DNA from: an uncultured Caproiciproducens sp.
GTDB lineage: Bacteria > Bacillota > Clostridia > Oscillospirales > Acutalibacteraceae
DNA length: 64,000 nucleotides
Assembly: GCF_963664915.1 (NCBI RefSeq)
Contig: NZ_OY761810.1
Coordinates: forward strand, 944,661 to 1,008,660
Direction: 5' to 3'
In this document: positions 1 through 9,008 of the stretch, in pieces
Position numbering within the stretch: the first letter of the stretch is position 1
How the letters are laid out: the number at the start of each line of letters is the position of its first letter
Position numbers and translations under genes: made by a program
The notes under the pieces: model-generated
What the model was told of the DNA's origin: nothing
Database searches by the model: none
The model's input: only the letters and a program-made list of their open reading frames with translations

Positions 1-237
1 GTATGAAAAACTTGATCCGTAAAAAAGCGGGATTTTTCTTCCTGTAATCAGGATAAATCCGATGGTGGCAAGTCCGCTTGCAAAAATCGTGGTGGAAACA
101 TGGAACCCGGTGAGCAGTGCAACCAGCACTGTTGCCGGAAACATCACGATAATCTGTTGGAATGCGAACAGCAGCAGCTTGAGAACTGGCGGTTTTTCAT
201 CAGGCAAATAGCCCGCTGTGGGTTGTTTGGTTGACAA
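1..237 (-). CDS. Nucleobase permease of the NCS2 family (uracil/xanthine type), N-terminal part
   Basis: The first 79 codons of a gene running off the left edge. The start is a TTG at 237, preceded by GGAGGG at good spacing. The peptide has a short hydrophilic head, then a hydrophobic helix with FAFQQIIVMFPATVLV and a second ending in PLFYGSSFSY. These match the first two helices of the uracil/xanthine:cation symporter family (UraA/PbuX), where a QH-like motif and a GSSF motif occupy these places. It would be an inner-membrane nucleobase importer. The substrate cannot be told from this fragment. It is divergent from fbp, with its own promoter at 282-310. Confidence 0.8.
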   Translation of the reverse strand, partial: MSTKQPTAGYLPDEKPPVLKLLLFAFQQIIVMFPATVLVALLTGFHVSTTIFASGLATIGFILITGRKIPLFYGSSFSY

Positions 238-281
238 AGACGATCCCTCCGTTTATTCTATTAATTTTTGGCTTTCCGTTC

Positions 282-310
282 ATTATACCGTATAATAATG
301 TATGATACAA
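282..310 (-). promoter_or_regulatory. Promoter of the NCS2 permease gene
   Basis: Reading the minus strand, TTGTAT (310-305) and TATAAT (287-282) are separated by exactly 17 bases. The start codon lies about 45 bases downstream. This fits a sigma-A promoter with a perfect -10 box. Confidence 0.55.
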
Positions 311-484
311 CATAAATTTTATATTTATTCATTGTTATTTTACACGTTTATGATTGATTTTTTATTAAAACTATACTATTGTATAAAGGAAAGCGTCAAA
401 TTCAACAAGAATTTTATCCCACAATTGTTATAATGACAAGTGATTTTATACTGTCCCGCAGAATAACATGAGGAGGCAAATTTC

Positions 485-2416
485 ATGATTGACGAGCGAT
501 ACTTAAAGCTTCTGGCCAAGGATTACCCGAATGCACAGGCCGCCGCATCCGAAATTATCAACCTCAGAGCGATTCTAAGTCTGCCAAAGGGCACAGAATA
601 TTTTTTCAGTGATCTTCACGGGGAACACGAAGCTTTTCTATATCAGTTAAAAAGCGCTTCCGGCGTCGTTCGGAAAAAGGTCGACGAGCTGTTTGAGCAG
701 TCCATGTCCGAAGGTGAGCGTGCCGCGCTGGCAAAATTAATTTACTACCCGGAAACTGAATTTTCTGCCGCAAAACACAGTGAGCCCGCAATGGGCGACT
801 GGTGCCGAATCACCATCTACCGCCTGGTGGAAGTCTGCAAAGAGGCCGCCTCCAAATATACCCGTTCCAAGGTTCGCAAAAAACTGCCTGCAAATTTTGC
901 TTATATCATCGATGAGCTGCTCCACGCGGACGGCGCCAGCAACAAGCCCCATTATCACAGCGAAATCATCCGCTCTATCGTGGCGACAAACATGAGCGAG
1001 GAATTCATTACAGCGCTGTGCAATTTGATTCAGCAGCTTCTGATTGACAAACTACATATTATCGGCGATATTTTTGACCGCGGCCCGCGCGCCGACGCGA
1101 TTATGGACGCGCTGATCAACTGTCACGACGTGGACATTCAATGGGGAAATCACGATATTTCGTGGATGGGCGCGGCCGCCGGGAACTGGGCGTGTATCGC
1201 CAACGTCATCCGGCTGGGTATCAGTTACAACAACTTCGATCTGCTGGAAGACGGTTACGGCATCAACCTGCGCGCGCTGTCTGTTTTTGCCGAGCAGACC
1301 TACCGTGACGACCCCTGCGAAGTGTTTATCCCCCATATTCTGGATGAAAACCAATATGACCCCGTCGATATTCCGCTCGCGGCAAAAATGCACAAGGCCA
1401 TGGCAATCATTCAATTTAAAGTGGAGGCCCAGCTTATTCAAAAGCATCCCGAGTACCATATGAACGATAGAATCCTTCTGGACAAAATTAATTTTGAAAA
1501 AGGAACGGTCACGCTCGACAAAAAAGAATATCCTCTGCGCGACACACTTTTCCCCACCGTTGATCCCAAATATCCGCTGGAACTTACCCGTGCTGAAACT
1601 GAACTGATGAAAACCATCACTTCTTCATTCTGCCACAGCGAACGGCTGGAAAATCACATTCGCTTTCTGTATTCCCATGGCAGCATGTATCTGAACATCA
1701 ATTCCAATCTTCTGTACCACGGCTGCATTCCGCTGAAAGAAGACGGCAGCCTTGATACCATCCATCTTTACGGTCAGGATCACTCCGGCCGTGAGTATCT
1801 GGAATTTCTTGACGGCGTGGTGCGCAACGCCTATTTCGCGCCCTCCGGCTCCGCCGAGCGCGAAAACGCGCGCGACCTGATGTGGTATCTCTGGTGCGGT
1901 GCGAAGTCCCCCCTCTTTGGCAAAACAAAGCTCTCCGCCTTTGAGCGCTATTATATCGAAGACCCCGAGGCGCATCACGAGGATATGAATCCGTACTACA
2001 CCTATATGGAGCACCGCTCCACCTGCGAGATGATTCTGAAAGAATTCGGTTTGCCTCCGGCTTCCTCACACATCATCAACGGCCATGTGCCGGTAAAGGA
2101 AGGCGAAAACCCGGTCAAAGGCGACGGCCTTCTGTTTATGATTGACGGCGGTATTTCAAAAGCCTATCAGTCCCAAACGGGCATTGGGGGATACACCTTC
2201 ATTGCCAACTCGCGCTATCTGGCGCTTGCCGAGCATAAGCCGCTCAAATCCGGCTGCAGCGTATGCGAAAATTCGCCGAAGGTCATGGTGGTGGAAGCGA
2301 TTAAACAGCGCGTCACCGTGGCAGACACCGACAACGGCGCGGACCTCAGCAGACAGATTGAGGAACTGACCGCCTTGCTTCAGGCCTATCGCAACGGTAC
2401 TATAAAAGAAAAATAA
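485..2416 (+). CDS. fbp: Fructose-1,6-bisphosphatase, class III
   Basis: Hydrolyses fructose 1,6-bisphosphate to fructose 6-phosphate in gluconeogenesis, in the cytosol. At 643 aa it is close to the large Firmicutes class III enzymes (about 640-670 aa), which are unrelated to the classical FBPase. Metallophosphatase motifs are visible in order: FFSDLHGEHEAF near residue 40 (D-x-H metal ligands), IGDIFDRGPRAD near 195 and QWGNHD near 220 (GNHD), and INGHVPV near 540 (distal His). The ATG at 485 follows AGGAGG at 470-475. mutY follows after 11 bases and is probably co-transcribed. The upstream region has TATAAT at about 431 but no clear -35 box. Confidence 0.95.
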   Translation: MIDERYLKLLAKDYPNAQAAASEIINLRAILSLPKGTEYFFSDLHGEHEAFLYQLKSASGVVRKKVDELFEQSMSEGERAALAKLIYYPETEFSAAKHSEPAMGDWCRITIYRLVEVCKEAASKYTRSKVRKKLPANFAYIIDELLHADGASNKPHYHSEIIRSIVATNMSEEFITALCNLIQQLLIDKLHIIGDIFDRGPRADAIMDALINCHDVDIQWGNHDISWMGAAAGNWACIANVIRLGISYNNFDLLEDGYGINLRALSVFAEQTYRDDPCEVFIPHILDENQYDPVDIPLAAKMHKAMAIIQFKVEAQLIQKHPEYHMNDRILLDKINFEKGTVTLDKKEYPLRDTLFPTVDPKYPLELTRAETELMKTITSSFCHSERLENHIRFLYSHGSMYLNINSNLLYHGCIPLKEDGSLDTIHLYGQDHSGREYLEFLDGVVRNAYFAPSGSAERENARDLMWYLWCGAKSPLFGKTKLSAFERYYIEDPEAHHEDMNPYYTYMEHRSTCEMILKEFGLPPASSHIINGHVPVKEGENPVKGDGLLFMIDGGISKAYQSQTGIGGYTFIANSRYLALAEHKPLKSGCSVCENSPKVMVVEAIKQRVTVADTDNGADLSRQIEELTALLQAYRNGTIKEK

Positions 2417-2427
2417 AGGAAGTGTCC

Positions 2428-3486
2428 ATGGATACTCAATTGTCAAAAATTGTTCGGCCCCTGCTCGACTGGTATGACGCAAACGCCCGCGTTCTCCCGT
2501 GGCGCGACAACCCCACTCCATATAGGGTCTGGGTTTCCGAAATCATGCTCCAGCAGACGCGGGTGGAGGCGGTCAAGCCGTATTTTGAGCGGTTTACCGC
2601 CGCGCTGCCCGACCTTGCCGCGCTTGCCGGCGTACCGGAAGAACAGCTTTTAAAGCTGTGGGAAGGGCTGGGTTACTACAGCCGTGTCCGCAATTTACAG
2701 AAGGCCGCACAGATCATTATGGAACAGTACGGGGGCATTCTGCCCCAACAGCCTGAGGAACTGCTCCGCCTGCCCGGAATCGGAGAATACACCGCGGGCG
2801 CAATTGCGTCCATCGCCTACGGCAAGCCTGCCCCGGCAGTGGACGGCAACGTTCTTCGCGTTCTGTCGCGCGTCACCGCCAGCAGGGAAAACATCGGGGA
2901 ACTTTCCGTAAAGCGCGGCTTTGCCGCCCAACTGCGGGAAATTTATCCCGCCGGACGCGCCGGGGCCTTTACCCAGTCGCTGATGGAACTTGGCGCCATT
3001 GTCTGCCTGCCCAATTCCGCACCAAAATGCGCGGACTGCCCGCTGTGCGGCCTATGTGCGGCGCACGCGCAGGGCAATGAACAGGAGCTTCCGGTCAAAA
3101 CCGAAAAAAAGAAGCGGAAAATAGAAGAAAAAACAGTGTTTCTGATTCTTTGCGGTTCAACGGCAGCCATACGGAAACGGCCGAAAAAAGGCCTATTGGC
3201 CGGACTATGGGAATTTCCCAACGTTACGGGCTCACTTTCTTCACAGGACGCGGAGGAATGGTTGAAAACTTTGGGCATATCCTCAGCAAAAATTGACCCA
3301 CTCCCTGTGGCAAAACATATTTTTACGCATATTGAATGGCACATGATCAATTACCGCGCCACTGTGGGGAATACCGTCCCGGACGGCGGCCTGATCTGGG
3401 TTGAGTGCCGGGAGCTGATCGAATCCTATACGATTCCTGCCGCGTTTCAAAGCTGCATGCAGCAATTTGCCGCCGCGTGTTCTTGA
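2428..3486 (+). CDS. mutY: Adenine DNA glycosylase MutY
   Basis: Removes adenine mispaired with 8-oxoguanine in base-excision repair. The N-terminal HhH-GPD domain has VSEIMLQQTR with catalytic Glu38, the helix-hairpin-helix LPGIGEYTAGAIA (115-127), and Asp139 in VDGNVLRV. Cys193, Cys201, Cys204 and Cys210 form the 4Fe-4S loop, with seven residues between the first two ligands instead of the six usual in E. coli. The C-terminal third is a NUDIX-like 8-oxoG recognition domain. I take the ATG at 2428, seven bases after AAAGGA; an in-frame GTG at 2422 sits too close to that site. A strong terminator follows. Confidence 0.95.
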   Translation: MDTQLSKIVRPLLDWYDANARVLPWRDNPTPYRVWVSEIMLQQTRVEAVKPYFERFTAALPDLAALAGVPEEQLLKLWEGLGYYSRVRNLQKAAQIIMEQYGGILPQQPEELLRLPGIGEYTAGAIASIAYGKPAPAVDGNVLRVLSRVTASRENIGELSVKRGFAAQLREIYPAGRAGAFTQSLMELGAIVCLPNSAPKCADCPLCGLCAAHAQGNEQELPVKTEKKKRKIEEKTVFLILCGSTAAIRKRPKKGLLAGLWEFPNVTGSLSSQDAEEWLKTLGISSAKIDPLPVAKHIFTHIEWHMINYRATVGNTVPDGGLIWVECRELIESYTIPAAFQSCMQQFAAACS

Positions 3487-3501
3487 TTTTCAGGGAAACG
3501 G

Positions 3502-3544
3502 AAAAGGCCGTCAGTCCGGAACCCCGGTCTGACGGCCTTTTATT
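3502..3544 (+). terminator. Rho-independent terminator after mutY
   Basis: AAAGGCCGTCAG pairs perfectly with CTGACGGCCTTT across a 14-base loop and is followed by a T-rich tail. It ends the fbp-mutY unit. Confidence 0.85.
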
Positions 3545-3729
3545 GTAAGTTGTATTGCGTATAAAAAATCCTATATCGTTCGTAGTATAGCACAAATTAT
3601 TTGTATAAACAATGAATAAATTGTGAACATTTCAGTTTTTTTTCGTAATTTGCACTTTAGTCTTATTTGTTGTATGATGAAATCAGATTGTGTGTGATTT
3701 GGTCCGCCTTTCAGCGGCAGGAGAGTAAA

Positions 3730-4488
3730 ATGAAAGCTTTAATTACAGGAGCCAGCTCCGGCATTGGGCGCGATATGGCAAATATTCTGAGTGAGAAAGG
3801 CTGCGACCTGATTTTGGTCGCCCGCCGCAAAGACCGACTGGAGCAGGTGCAGAAAAATTTAAAGACCGAAACGAAAATCATCTGCGCCGATTTATCCATT
3901 GAATCGGCCTGCATAGCGCTTTACGAGCAGGTAAAAGATGAAAACATTGATATCCTGATCAACAACGCGGGATTCGGTGTTTTCGGCGCATTTGACAAAA
4001 CAGACCTGCAAAAAGAACTGCGGATGATCGACACAAATATCCGCGCCGTTCATATTTTGACAAAGCTTTTTCTAAAGGATTTTAAGGCGAAAAATTCAGG
4101 ATATATCCTGAACGTCGCCTCATCTGCCGCGTTTCAGCCGGGGCCCCTGCTTTCCTCCTACTACGCTTCGAAAGCGTACGTTCTGCGTTTAACAGAGGCA
4201 ATCAGCGAAGAACTCCGCCGCAGCGGGAGCGCGGTGCAGATCTGTGCGCTCTGCCCCGGGCCGGTTCACACGGAATTCGACGCGGTGGCCGATGTGAGAT
4301 TCAGCGTAAAAGGATTGGAAAGCCGGTATGTAGCAGAATATGCAATTCGAAAAATGTTCGAGAAAAAGCTGGTGATTGTGCCGGGCACACTGATGAAACT
4401 CACCCGCTTTTTCGGCAAATTTCTTACGGAAAAGCAGATGCTCCGCATCTCCTACCATATGCAAAAAAGAAAAAGCGGCGAACAATAA
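3730..4488 (+). CDS. Short-chain dehydrogenase/reductase (SDR) family enzyme
   Basis: A 252-aa NAD(P)-dependent oxidoreductase of the classical SDR family. The Rossmann motif TGASSGIG is at residues 6-13, INNAG near 77-81, the catalytic serine in VASSAA near 131, and the YxxxK pair is Tyr144/Lys148. A PGPVHT segment after the active site is typical. The arginines after the second strand (VARRKDR) suggest NADPH preference. The ATG at 3730 has AGGAG six bases upstream; a longer in-frame extension to 3667 lacks a ribosome site. The substrate cannot be inferred: DltE/YqjQ-like SDRs of this length act on lipids or short ketones. It stands alone between two terminators. Confidence 0.85.
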   Translation: MKALITGASSGIGRDMANILSEKGCDLILVARRKDRLEQVQKNLKTETKIICADLSIESACIALYEQVKDENIDILINNAGFGVFGAFDKTDLQKELRMIDTNIRAVHILTKLFLKDFKAKNSGYILNVASSAAFQPGPLLSSYYASKAYVLRLTEAISEELRRSGSAVQICALCPGPVHTEFDAVADVRFSVKGLESRYVAEYAIRKMFEKKLVIVPGTLMKLTRFFGKFLTEKQMLRISYHMQKRKSGEQ

Positions 4489-4492
4489 GAAA

Positions 4493-4524
4493 CGAGCCCC
4501 GGAATATTTCCGGGGCTTTTTCAA
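4493..4524 (+). terminator. Terminator between the SDR and HAD genes
   Basis: AGCCCCGGAA and TTCCGGGGCT pair around a 3-base loop, followed by TTTTTC. The two flanking genes converge here. The opposite strand lacks a clean T-run, so it mainly serves the SDR gene. Confidence 0.75.
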
Positions 4525-4529
4525 TGCAA

Positions 4530-5360
4530 TCAGCGGATGTCGAGGAATTTTTTAAGCGCATACGCAATGCCGTCCTCATCATTGGGACGGGTTACATAAT
4601 CGGCAATCTGCTTTACCGATTCGTGGCCATTCGCCATGGCAACGCCGCAGCCCGCAAATTCAAGCATCTGCAAATCGTTCCTCTCGTCTCCGAATGCCAT
4701 TACCTCGCCGGCAGAAATGCCGAGCAGTTCGCACAGGTGGCTGAGCGCGTCGCCTTTGCTGGTGGAAACGCTGTTAATCTCTATATTGTTATTAAAAGAA
4801 GACGTAATGGAAAATTCCTTCATCTCCCCCAGTCTTTTTACCAGCTCATCATGCACGTCCGGTTCCATGAACGGAATATTAATTTTTTCAAGGCACATGT
4901 GGTTGCTTTTTAAATATTGCGGAAGATTCTCTACAAATATCTGATATTTCAAAATCAAATCCATCAAAATCTTCGGATAGTCGCGAAATGTTGGCAGCAG
5001 TCCGGAATGTTCTTTATCCACATAAGAATTCCCTTGACTGTAGGCTTCCACCAGCACATGATACGGCATCAAAAAATCAATGATCTGGTTGGTTTGATCT
5101 TCCGTCATCTGGTTGGAATAAAGAATACGATCTTCTTCCAAATCCACAACCGAGGCGCCGTTTGATGTAATCGCGTATCGGATGGAACCAACATCAAGCA
5201 TTGGCTGCGGAATCATTTGTCTCATCCGGCCTGTCGACGGCACAATCCAGATTCCCTTCGCAGCGGCGGCTCTCAACGTTTTAACAGTTTTCGGAGACAT
5301 CGTCTTATCCGACTTCAAGGCTGTTCCGTCCATATCGAGTGCAATCAGTTTGATATTCAA
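4530..5360 (-). CDS. Cof-type HAD-superfamily phosphatase
   Basis: A 276-aa haloacid dehalogenase-type hydrolase, subfamily IIB (Cof/YidA-like). Motif I is LDMDGTALKSD near residue 8 (nucleophile Asp and acid/base Asp), motif II a serine in VPSTGR near 41, motif III Lys in STSKGDAL near 205, and motif IV GDERNDLQML near 230. Members dephosphorylate sugar phosphates, pyridoxal phosphate or flavin precursors in the cytosol; the substrate is not visible. Translation starts at TTG 5360, preceded by GAGGAGG at nine bases. It is divergent from the two-component genes, with about 250 bases of AT-rich DNA between. Confidence 0.88.
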   Translation of the reverse strand: MNIKLIALDMDGTALKSDKTMSPKTVKTLRAAAAKGIWIVPSTGRMRQMIPQPMLDVGSIRYAITSNGASVVDLEEDRILYSNQMTEDQTNQIIDFLMPYHVLVEAYSQGNSYVDKEHSGLLPTFRDYPKILMDLILKYQIFVENLPQYLKSNHMCLEKINIPFMEPDVHDELVKRLGEMKEFSITSSFNNNIEINSVSTSKGDALSHLCELLGISAGEVMAFGDERNDLQMLEFAGCGVAMANGHESVKQIADYVTRPNDEDGIAYALKKFLDIR

Positions 5361-5545
5361 GATTGATTTCCTCCTCAGATATTCTATATGTGTTTGTTTA
5401 TATTATAACATGCTTCGGGCGCTAGGAAACCATTGTGCGGCTTTATTCTTAGAAAATTCAATATTTGTTTTAAGTCACAAATATTGAAGAATTTTCTTAA
5501 TGAAATCTTTATATATTTAGCCTTTAAATTTCGAGTATATGTGTG

Positions 5546-5552
5546 TTATAAT
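5546..5552 (+). promoter_or_regulatory. Extended -10 promoter before the KdpD-like kinase
   Basis: TATAAT at 5547-5552 is preceded by TG one base upstream, giving an extended -10 box. No convincing -35 is present. The ribosome site of the kinase lies about 40 bases downstream. Confidence 0.4.
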
Positions 5553-5608
5553 GTACTTGTATACCGTAATTTTTTAATAAATTTATTAAACTCGGGAAGT
5601 GATTTATA

Positions 5609-7150
5609 ATTAGAGACAAGCGTACGGGTTTGGTTCACGCACCTGCAATTTCTTCCGCGTGCGTTTTAAAGGACGCTTTAAAAAGCATGCTTGTGCTGAG
5701 TGCTGCCACCTATGTTTCTTTTCTGATTGTAAAGTTATCCGGCAGTTACGATCATCTGGCAGTCATTTATGTTCTGGCCGTTGTGCTGGTCTCAAGAGTC
5801 ACAGCCGGTTATCTGTGGGGAATTTTGGCGGCAATTGCCGGCGTCATCGGTACTAATTACTATTTTACCTTTCCATACCACGCGTTCAACTTTACCATTT
5901 CCGGTTATCCCATTACATTCATCAGCATGCTTGTGGTTTCTATTGTCACGAGCGCGCTGACCGCACAGACAAAAGAGCAGGCGCACCTTTCTGCGCAGCG
6001 CGAAAAACGGACCGAAAATCTTTATGAATTCAGCAAAAAACTCGTTTCGGCAAACGGTTCGGATCAGATTGTAAACCTCACGCTGGAATATCTTTACAGA
6101 TTTACCCATGAAAGCGTGATCTTCTATATAGTGGATCCGTTGACCGCGCAGGGAATCATCAAAAGCACCTGCGTCCGCCACCAAAATCTGCTGATTTCTG
6201 AAGAAGAGAAATTCGCTGCACATCGGGCTTTTACGGACAACATAAAAACCGGAACGGAAAACTGCCTGTATCTGCCGCTTGCCTCGCAGGAAAAAGTTCT
6301 CGGGGTAGCCGGCCTGGTTCATGAAAACAGCGAAGCACCCGAAACCGGCATCCTTACCCTTTTTAATCTTTTGCTTTCGCAGACCGCACTGGCGTTGGAG
6401 CGTCAGCGATTGACCGATAAGCAGCAGCGTCTTATGATGGAAGCGGAAAAAGAAGCCATGCGCACCAATCTTTTACGGGCGGTATCACATGATTTAAGAA
6501 CACCGCTGACCAGTATTCTCGGCGCAAGCGCGGCTATCGCCGAGAACAAGGACCAGATTGATCCGGTCACTCACGACAAGCTGATTGCCGACATCCACGA
6601 AGAAGCCGAGTGGCTGATTCGGATTGTTGAAAATTTGCTGACAGTTACGCGCATCAGCCGGGGCCCGGCCGCACTTAAAAAAATTCCGGAGGCCGCGGAG
6701 GAAGTTGTGGCTGAGTCTTTAAGCCGAACCAGGCGCCGTTTTCCTAAAGCGGAAATTCATGTTTCCGTGCCTTCCGAATTTCTGATGGTTCCCATGGATG
6801 CTACTCTGATTGAACAGGTAATTATCAACCTTCTTGAAAATGCCATCCGGCACGCGGGAAAAGATGTGCCTATCAAACTGGATGTGTTTGTTCAAGGGAA
6901 CCGGGCCGTCTTTCGCGTAAGCGATAAGGGAAGAGGGATTCCGGAAAATGAACTTGCCGGTCTGTTCACAGGGATTTCCACCTCTAAAGACAAAAGCAGT
7001 GATTCTTCAAGAGGAAACGGCATTGGTCTGGGAATTTGCATGTCCATTGTGAAGGCGCATGGAGGCGAGATGAACGCGGTCAATCTGAAGGACGGCGGTG
7101 CGGCTTTTACTTTTATGCTGCCATTAGAGGGAGCTGAATTAAATGACTAA
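5609..7150 (+). CDS. KdpD-like sensor histidine kinase without the KdpD N-terminal domain
   Basis: The protein starts with a four-helix DUF4118 membrane region (about residues 15-115). It continues with a GAF-like segment, then a HisKA dimerisation domain with LRAVSHDLRTPLTS (His at 6488-6490) and a HATPase_c domain with N, G1 and G2 boxes (NLLENAIRHAG, DKGRGIPENE, GNGIGLGICMS). True KdpD (about 890 aa) has KdpD and USP domains first; this protein lacks both. Start choice: TTG at 5630 has no ribosome site, whereas ATT at 5609 lies seven bases after GGGAAGTG and directly follows an in-frame stop at 5600. Neither is certain. It overlaps the response regulator by 8 bases. No kdpFABC is in this window. 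Confidence 0.88.
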   Translation: MRDKRTGLVHAPAISSACVLKDALKSMLVLSAATYVSFLIVKLSGSYDHLAVIYVLAVVLVSRVTAGYLWGILAAIAGVIGTNYYFTFPYHAFNFTISGYPITFISMLVVSIVTSALTAQTKEQAHLSAQREKRTENLYEFSKKLVSANGSDQIVNLTLEYLYRFTHESVIFYIVDPLTAQGIIKSTCVRHQNLLISEEEKFAAHRAFTDNIKTGTENCLYLPLASQEKVLGVAGLVHENSEAPETGILTLFNLLLSQTALALERQRLTDKQQRLMMEAEKEAMRTNLLRAVSHDLRTPLTSILGASAAIAENKDQIDPVTHDKLIADIHEEAEWLIRIVENLLTVTRISRGPAALKKIPEAAEEVVAESLSRTRRRFPKAEIHVSVPSEFLMVPMDATLIEQVIINLLENAIRHAGKDVPIKLDVFVQGNRAVFRVSDKGRGIPENELAGLFTGISTSKDKSSDSSRGNGIGLGICMSIVKAHGGEMNAVNLKDGGAAFTFMLPLEGAELND

Positions 7151-7847
7151 TAAAGCTTCTGTTCTGATTGTGGAAGACGAGGCTGCGATCAGCAATTTTA
7201 TCGCTACCATTCTAACAGCGAACGATTACCGGATACTCAAGACAGAAACCGGTGCTTCCGCAATCTCCATGATCTCCTCCCACTGCCCCGACGTAATCCT
7301 TCTGGACTTGGGGCTGCCGGACATGGACGGTCTTGCGGTCTTGAAAGTTGTTCGGAGCTGGTCCTGTATTCCCATCATCGTCGTTTCCGCACGCGGAAAT
7401 GAAAAGGAAAAAGTCGAAGCGCTCGATTTAGGCGCAGACGACTACATTACAAAACCTTTCGGCACATCCGAGCTGTTGGCGCGCATCCGCACCGCGATCC
7501 GCCATAGCATTAAAATGGAAACCGGCGAAGACATTCCCGGCGGCTTATTCACCAAAGGCGGTCTGTCAATCGACTTTGACAGACATATTGTTACTGTAGA
7601 CGGTACGGATGTCCATCTCACGCAGATTGAGTTCAAAATTGTTGTGCTACTGTCGAAGCACGCAGGCAGCGTTTTGACTTACGCTTTCATGATCAACCAG
7701 ATCTGGGGGCATTTTGCGCAAAGCGACCGTCAGATTTTACGCGTGAACATGGCAAACATTCGTCGTAAGCTCGAGCAAAACACGGCGGAGCCCAAGTACA
7801 TTCTGACCGAGGTAGGCGTTGGCTACCGTATGAGCGACGAACCGTAA
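7143..7847 (+). CDS. KdpE-like OmpR/PhoB-family response regulator
   Basis: A 234-aa regulator. The receiver domain has the acidic pair EDE at 11-13, phospho-acceptor Asp55 in LLDLGLPDMDG, a Thr/Ser switch in VVSARG and Lys in ITKPFG. A winged-helix DNA-binding domain occupies about 135-232, with the KdpE-like end LTEVGVGYRM. It overlaps the kinase gene, so the two are translated together. Family knowledge links such pairs to potassium or turgor control; with no kdp ATPase nearby, the regulon is unknown. No clear terminator follows. Confidence 0.9.
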   Translation: MTNKASVLIVEDEAAISNFIATILTANDYRILKTETGASAISMISSHCPDVILLDLGLPDMDGLAVLKVVRSWSCIPIIVVSARGNEKEKVEALDLGADDYITKPFGTSELLARIRTAIRHSIKMETGEDIPGGLFTKGGLSIDFDRHIVTVDGTDVHLTQIEFKIVVLLSKHAGSVLTYAFMINQIWGHFAQSDRQILRVNMANIRRKLEQNTAEPKYILTEVGVGYRMSDEP

Positions 7848-7900
7848 CATAGGCGTCAATAGATACATTTCATTTTTTTCAAGGGGTTTTATAAAACAAA

Positions 7901-7918
7901 TTGTTATTTTTTTAACAA
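7901..7918 (+). promoter_or_regulatory. Putative Rex (redox) operator upstream of ldh
   Basis: TTGTTATTTTTTTAACAA is an 18-bp palindrome (TTGTTA/TAACAA) that differs by one base from the clostridial Rex consensus TTGTTAAnnnnTTAACAA. It lies about 118 bases before ldh, a known Rex target in Clostridia. Binding of an NADH-sensing repressor is inferred. No rex gene lies in this window. Confidence 0.6.
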
Positions 7919-8035
7919 ATCTTCCGTATATTCGCCTCTAAGGAGATTTGGCAATTATTTCCAGATTAATTAGGTCTATGAGTATAAATGCTCTGTTCTG
8001 TAAATTCTAATAATATAAAATTTGGAGGGATTATC

Positions 8036-8989
8036 ATGAAAAAAGGCAATAAGATTAGTATCCTCGGTGCCGGCAATGTGGGTGCTACCATCGCCTATAC
8101 TCTGACCATCGACGGGATGGCATCCGAGATCGTTCTGGTGGACATTAATCAAAACAAAGCCAAAGGGGAAGCAATGGACATCATCCAAGGCACGGCACTT
8201 TGTCCACCGGTCAACATTTACGCAGGGGACTATTCGGACATTCAGGATTCGGACATCGTCATTGTCACTCTGGGCTGTGCGCGTAAACCCGGTCAGTCCA
8301 GAATTGACCTTGCACAGGGAAATGTCAATATTATCAAGAGTGTTATGCCTCAGGCTGTACATTATGCACCGGACGCCATTTATGTTGTTGTCAGCAACCC
8401 GGTTGACATTATAACCTACACCATTCTGAAAACGACAGGACTTCCGGAATCCCACGTTTTCGGTTCCGGTACACTGCTTGACTCAAGCCGTCTGCGCGAA
8501 AGTCTTGCAAGTACGGTCGGAATCAGCCCTAAAAATATTCATGCCTATGTGTTCGGTGAGCACGGCGATTCCGCAATGGTGCCATGGTCCCTCACCAGCA
8601 TTGGCGGCATGCCGATGAACACCTATCTGAACAGTATGCGCGGTAAAAATCCGGATTTCAAAGAGCTTGACCTGAATGCGATTGAAACCGAGGTCCATAC
8701 CTCCGGCGCACAGGTCATTAGTCTGAAAGGTGCGACCTTTTATGCAATCGCGCTGTCCGCACGCCGCATCTGCGAGTGCATTCTGCGCGATACAAACACC
8801 GTAACCACCCTTTCCGGCATGATCCACGGGGCATACGGTATTGAAGATGTCTGTCTGAGCCTTCCGTTTGTTCTTGACTGCCACGGAATCAGCAGTATGG
8901 AAGCGCCGGAATTGACCCCGGCAGAACAGGAAAAACTGCTTCTCAGCGCCAACACTTTAAAGCAGACCATTGCTTCTCTCGATATTTAA
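8036..8989 (+). CDS. ldh: L-lactate dehydrogenase
   Basis: Reduces pyruvate to L-lactate with NADH, recycling NAD+ in fermentation. The 317-aa protein has the nucleotide fold GAGNVG at 11-16 and Asp35 for NAD preference. Gln87 in the ARKPGQSR loop marks lactate rather than malate specificity. Asn120, Arg151 in DSSRLR and the catalytic His175 in GEHGDS are all present. The ATG at 8036 has TTGGAGGG at good spacing. The malic enzyme gene follows 19 bases later without a terminator, so both are probably one operon under the Rex-like palindrome. The pair links pyruvate reduction and malate decarboxylation, both NAD(P)H-dependent. Confidence 0.95.
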   Translation: MKKGNKISILGAGNVGATIAYTLTIDGMASEIVLVDINQNKAKGEAMDIIQGTALCPPVNIYAGDYSDIQDSDIVIVTLGCARKPGQSRIDLAQGNVNIIKSVMPQAVHYAPDAIYVVVSNPVDIITYTILKTTGLPESHVFGSGTLLDSSRLRESLASTVGISPKNIHAYVFGEHGDSAMVPWSLTSIGGMPMNTYLNSMRGKNPDFKELDLNAIETEVHTSGAQVISLKGATFYAIALSARRICECILRDTNTVTTLSGMIHGAYGIEDVCLSLPFVLDCHGISSMEAPELTPAEQEKLLLSANTLKQTIASLDI

Positions 8990-9008
8990 TTTGAAAGGAT
9001 GTATATAA

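Noticed and set aside
5609-7847. kdpFABC potassium-ATPase operon with its regulators
   Set aside because: The regulators are KdpDE-like, but the neighbours are a HAD phosphatase and ldh; no ATPase genes occur in the window.
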